Assembly: GCA_036785325.1 (NCBI GenBank)
Contig: JAXIVH010000199.1
Location: 202,001-266,000, forward strand
Origin: Urophycis tenuis
Taxonomy: Eukaryota; Chordata; Actinopteri; Gadiformes; Phycidae
Length of the DNA stretch: 64,000 nt
Direction of reading: 5' to 3'
Under the pieces are notes generated by a model, which was not told the DNA's origin, did not search any database, and saw nothing but the letters and a program-made list of their open reading frames with translations. Shown piece by piece: positions 60,542 through 64,000 of this stretch. The stretch's first letter is position 1. Each line of letters opens with the position of its first letter. The position numbers and the translations under genes are program-made.

Positions 60542-62765
60542 TCACCAGGGGTAGATGGATTTTGCCCCCAGCAGGTGGAGCCAAACCATCACCCTGTCCC
60601 TCCTCTGTGCAGGGGTCCAGGTAACATTGCTCTGTAGTACAGCATACCTAAAGGCACCCAGACCATGCATAAGGAAATGCTGCACCACCGGTGAGTCAAG
60701 GTCCCCCTTGAGGTGCACTTCTAATCTAAGGCGCTTGATGTGGGACGATACCTGGACGCCGGTGCCGCCAACAAACTGCGCTGGACAAAGGGAGCAGAAA
60801 ATCAGATAAATGCAGTTGGATGTTTTTGGGGTCGAGGCCTGTGTGACCTCGTGCCAGGCATGCGTTTGCTTATTAGAAATAAATCTCAATTTCATGAAAT
60901 GTTTTCAATGAAATGAAAATGGTCGTCCTTGCTCTGTCCTCTGATGAGGACAGGGTAGCCCGTACTAACATGTCCCTCAAGTTTTTACTACGCCTGAAGG
61001 CCGAGATGACCCTATATTCTGTAAAGGGCTCCTGCTGCCCCAGGAACCTCGCGAAGTTGGCCTTCAGGCTGCTGTTCAGAGTAACCGTCATTGAGCTATA
61101 TGTGTTGATAAGGGGAATGGGCTTGTCCAGGCCCCTCTCAGTCCCGTCCGAGAAAGTCTTCAGACAGAGCCTGAGGAAGGACCTGGAATAACCCCTATCC
61201 CTCAAGGCCCTAAAGAGAATGGCGACCGCCTGCCCAAAGTCCCCGTCCCTTGTACAAATCCTCCTGAATCTAAGGATCTGGGATTTCACCAGTCCCTTGT
61301 AGGTGTGCTTCGGGTGGAAGCTGCTTTTATGCAAGAGGGCGTGGGTGTCAGTCTTCTTAAAGAAGACTTTGATGTTTAATTTTAAATCGGTCAGAAAGTC
61401 CGGTCCCTTGTAAGTCGTGGTGTCAAGGAAGTCTATGGTCTGGGAGTTGAGTTCATAGGTCAATTGGATAGAAGGGTCGTAAGCGTTAAGTGTCAGTACA
61501 AATTGTGTGAATTGAATTTTGGAGCCCGGCCAAATTCCCCATATGTCATCCAAATATCTGTAGTAGTGTAGGGGCCTTAGGGGACAAGTGGCCAGGGCCT
61601 CCTCCTCCCAATTGGCCATATAAATATTGGCGTAGGCCGGGGCGAATTTCTTGCCCATAGCCGTGCCTTTAGTTTGGAGATAAAAGTCCCCATTGAAAAT
61701 GAAATCGTTTTTAGTCAGGTTAATGTCTAGCAGCTTTAAGAGCTGCATGTCGGGTCGGGTCGGGTCGGGATACCTGTTGAAGAATCGTCTTACACACTGG
61801 ATGCCGGCCTCTATAGGGATGTTGGTGTAGAGGCTCTTGACATCCATGGAAAACAGTAGGGCCCCCGGTGGCACCTTGAGGCCCTTGACGATCCCCACAA
61901 AGTGGTAGGTATCCTTAATATAGGAGGGGTGTCTGGTCGAGAGGGGGTTAAGGAAGTGGTCGATGTATTCTGCTGTCCGGTACGTCTCACTGCCACAGTC
62001 TGAAACTATGGGCCTACCCGGAGGGACCTCAAAGGGGACCGTCCAGGTGGCGGGGTCCTTATGTATTTTTGGCAGTATATAAAAGCGTCTGGCCCTCGGT
62101 TCCTCATCCCCACCGATTAGATAACGACGTTGTTTAGAATTGATGAATTTAGCTCTAAAGAGGGAGTCAATGATGTTTATGACCTCTTTAATGGTGTCAA
62201 GGTAAATAGGTCCGTCTAATTTCCGATAGTAGACCTCATCCCTGAGCTGGCGCTCTGCCTCTAGGACATATTGGTCCCTGCTGAGGACAACCACTGCAGA
62301 TCCCTTGTCAGCGGGTTTAATAACAATCTCCCTGTTTTGTTTTAGTTGGGTAAGGGCCTCTAGTTCGCCAGGCGATAGGTTGGGCTTCTCGCTGGGCGTC
62401 CTATACTGTTTTTTGAGTGTTGAAAGGTCACATGTTATGAGTCTGTGCAACGCCTCCGGGAGGGCCCCCGATGGGGGCGTCCAAAGGGAAGGGCCCCCGA
62501 AAGGCGGTGCAGTACCAGTACTATCCTGGAAAAAGCTGATTAATTTGAGCCTCCTATGGTAATTATAAACATCACATTTCAATTGTTTTTTAAGCTCCCG
62601 TTCTAAACAGTGAGTAGGGATAAAAGACAAACCTCTGTTCAAGAGGGTTGTCTGTGGCGCTGTTAAGCGTAGGTCCTTGGTCAAATTGACAATTGTCTTA
62701 CCCCCTAAGGAGGGAACGTCCTTTACCCCTGCCGGTGTCGGGCTCAAGGGGACCCGGCGTTTAAC
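60542..62765 (-). pseudogene. PLE ORF2, frameshifted copy (unit 3)
   Basis: Same protein as unit 2 but broken at about 60900-60925, where gtgtctat is replaced by a longer segment (net +7 bp) made of atgaaatg-like words copied from the adjacent sequence. The frame therefore splits into a 624-codon N-terminal part with the complete reverse transcriptase (60873-62747) and a 117-codon C-terminal part with the GIY-YIG remnant (60542-60895). Confidence 0.9.
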
Positions 62766-64000
62766 ACCCCCCTCCAGTGATGGAAGAAAGCGTCGCCAGT
62801 CTCCGCTGTCCAGCTGATGTTGTCCTCCTCAGTGGAGAACTGGCTTTGCGGCAGGAGGGGGATGTGGGGCATGTTCCTCTCCAACTGCTGGTTGAGGACG
62901 GCGAGGTTCTCCTGCTCCTCTGTAGGGAGGGCCGTGGAGAAGTTGACCTGCTGGATCAACACCTCCGCTCCAGGGAACCGCTTCCTGGCCGCTCTCAACG
63001 CAGCCTGGGCATTCTTAATCGTTGTCTCTTTTGACTTGTTGGCCCTGCTATAGATACCAAACGACATGATTATTTTTTCTACGACCAGCCCCTCAATAGG
63101 GGTGGTCTTCTCCATCAGGGCCTGCGCGTGCCTGAAATGGGATTCAGGGAAACAGTCTACCTGCAGGTCCTGGATGTCATGTTCAGGGAGGCTAGCAAGG
63201 TTAGAGTCACCCATAATGAGCCACTTAGAGCCCACGTTGAGGTTCCAGTCCAACAACTTACGTGCCGTATGTGGGTGCACCCTGACCCTGCGACCTCCCC
63301 TTCTCTCGGTGGTGGTCTCGTCTCTCGGCTCCTCACCTCGGTCCCGGACAGACCGCAATACCTCCGCGGCGGCCCGTGAGGTGGAAGGGCCCTCGTCGTG
63401 GTCCTCCAGATCGAGGAGGTCCCCGGTCCCCGATGCGTCGGGCCCCGGGGATGGAGAAGGAGAACAGGGGGTGGGTCCTCCCACCAACTCACCTCTTCTC
63501 CCTCGTGTGAGTCCCAGAAGGCCGTCCTCCCCGTCAGCCCCGTCATCCTCGTCCGACGAGACCTCAGGGGACGCCCTCCTGGCCCTCCTGGGGGCCCTCC
63601 GTTCCAGGGGGGGACACGCCATTGGCCGCGAGGGGGTGAGGACGGCCGCCGTCGGGGGGACGAACCAATCCGGCGACAGCTCCTCCAAGCCCGTCACGGT
63701 GCCGGACCCCGCAGAGGCCGGTCTCGCTGGCGTGCCCCGGGTCCCGGTCGCCGGAGGTGGGCGGTGAGGGCCAGCATGACGAGCCGGCGATGAGGTGGGG
63801 GAAGACAGTGCGCGGCCGGAAGGCAACAGCGACGCCGACGGAGCCCTGGACCTCGGGGGCAGAACGTCAGGGACCAGGATCGGTGTGGGGTCCCTCTCCT
63901 GCTCCCACAGCGTCGTGAGCCTGGTCTCAGCGGCGTCGAGCGTCTCCCCAGTGAGACGGGGCAGGTTCCTGCGGGCCCAGCGGGTCGCCACACCGAAGGC
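62744..64000 (-). CDS. PLE ORF1, C-terminal part (unit 3, cut by window edge)
   Basis: The last ~418 codons of ORF1, identical in translation to unit 2 over this length, including KWLIMGDSNL and the DNISW variant. The frame stays open to the window edge, and the N-terminal part lies beyond 64000. Confidence 0.85.
   Translation of the reverse strand, partial: AFGVATRWARRNLPRLTGETLDAAETRLTTLWEQERDPTPILVPDVLPPRSRAPSASLLPSGRALSSPTSSPARHAGPHRPPPATGTRGTPARPASAGSGTVTGLEELSPDWFVPPTAAVLTPSRPMACPPLERRAPRRARRASPEVSSDEDDGADGEDGLLGLTRGRRGELVGGPTPCSPSPSPGPDASGTGDLLDLEDHDEGPSTSRAAAEVLRSVRDRGEEPRDETTTERRGGRRVRVHPHTARKLLDWNLNVGSKWLIMGDSNLASLPEHDIQDLQVDCFPESHFRHAQALMEKTTPIEGLVVEKIIMSFGIYSRANKSKETTIKNAQAALRAARKRFPGAEVLIQQVNFSTALPTEEQENLAVLNQQLERNMPHIPLLPQSQFSTEEDNISWTAETGDAFFHHWRGVLNAGSP
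62759..62765 (-). promoter_or_regulatory. Putative -1 frameshift site GTTAAAC (unit 3)
   Basis: Same heptamer, frame relation and downstream sequence as at 56565-56571. Confidence 0.55.

Overview
This window looks like subtelomeric, repeat-dominated DNA from a ray-finned fish. The basis is vertebrate-type TTAGGG telomere-like tracts in at least eight places, L2/CR1-group LINEs, a tRNA-derived fish-type SINE, Ty3/gypsy LTRs, a two-ORF Penelope-like element (PLE), and fragments of vertebrate housekeeping genes. No intact single-copy host gene was found. The only long open frames belong to retroelements. Family names come from remembered motifs; no database search was possible.

Layout. 1-7606: duplicon D1, a patchwork of an NPRL2 pseudogene tail, a Notch-like leader fragment, LINE pieces, a 5'-truncated-end hAT fragment, and PLE ORF1 fragments fused to a SERF-type retrocopy, followed by a PLE leader and telomere-like arrays. 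7607-10440: a second copy of a ~1.1 kb subtelomeric repeat (STR-A) and more degenerate telomeric arrays. 10441-16400: accessory DNA with a solo LTR, an LTR joined to a ZC3H15 fragment, an HMGB fragment joined to 28S rRNA, and a SINE. 16412-36250: a ~505 bp satellite in two blocks, split by a Ty3/gypsy element (22797-29363) that itself carries a nested LINE. 36304-40600: a poly(A)-tailed NPRL2 retrocopy, an inverted STR-A copy, and a PTEN retrocopy. 40618-51905: duplicon D2, a near-identical direct copy of D1 carrying an extra 3.7 kb LINE with an intact ORF. 51894-64000: a pure TTAGGG tract followed by tandem PLE units with a 6187 bp period; the middle unit (54341-60527) is complete.

How the parts fit. 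The PLE lies on the minus strand, with its 3' end abutting telomere-like repeats on the left and its 5' leader running into telomere-like repeats on the right. That is the polarity expected if the G-rich chromosome 3' end primes reverse transcription. Its GIY-YIG endonuclease appears to have lost the catalytic glutamate. ORF1 contains an internal telomere-like motif, and one copy starts exactly there, directly on a telomere tract. ORF2 has no ATG at its start and sits in the -1 frame behind a GTTAAAC heptamer. Hammerhead-ribozyme-like folds precede ORF1. Spliced fragments of host RNAs (SERF, NPRL2, PTEN, Notch-like) lie mostly in the same orientation as the PLE. This suggests, as inference, that template switching at chromosome ends built the patchwork, later copied by segmental and inverted duplication.
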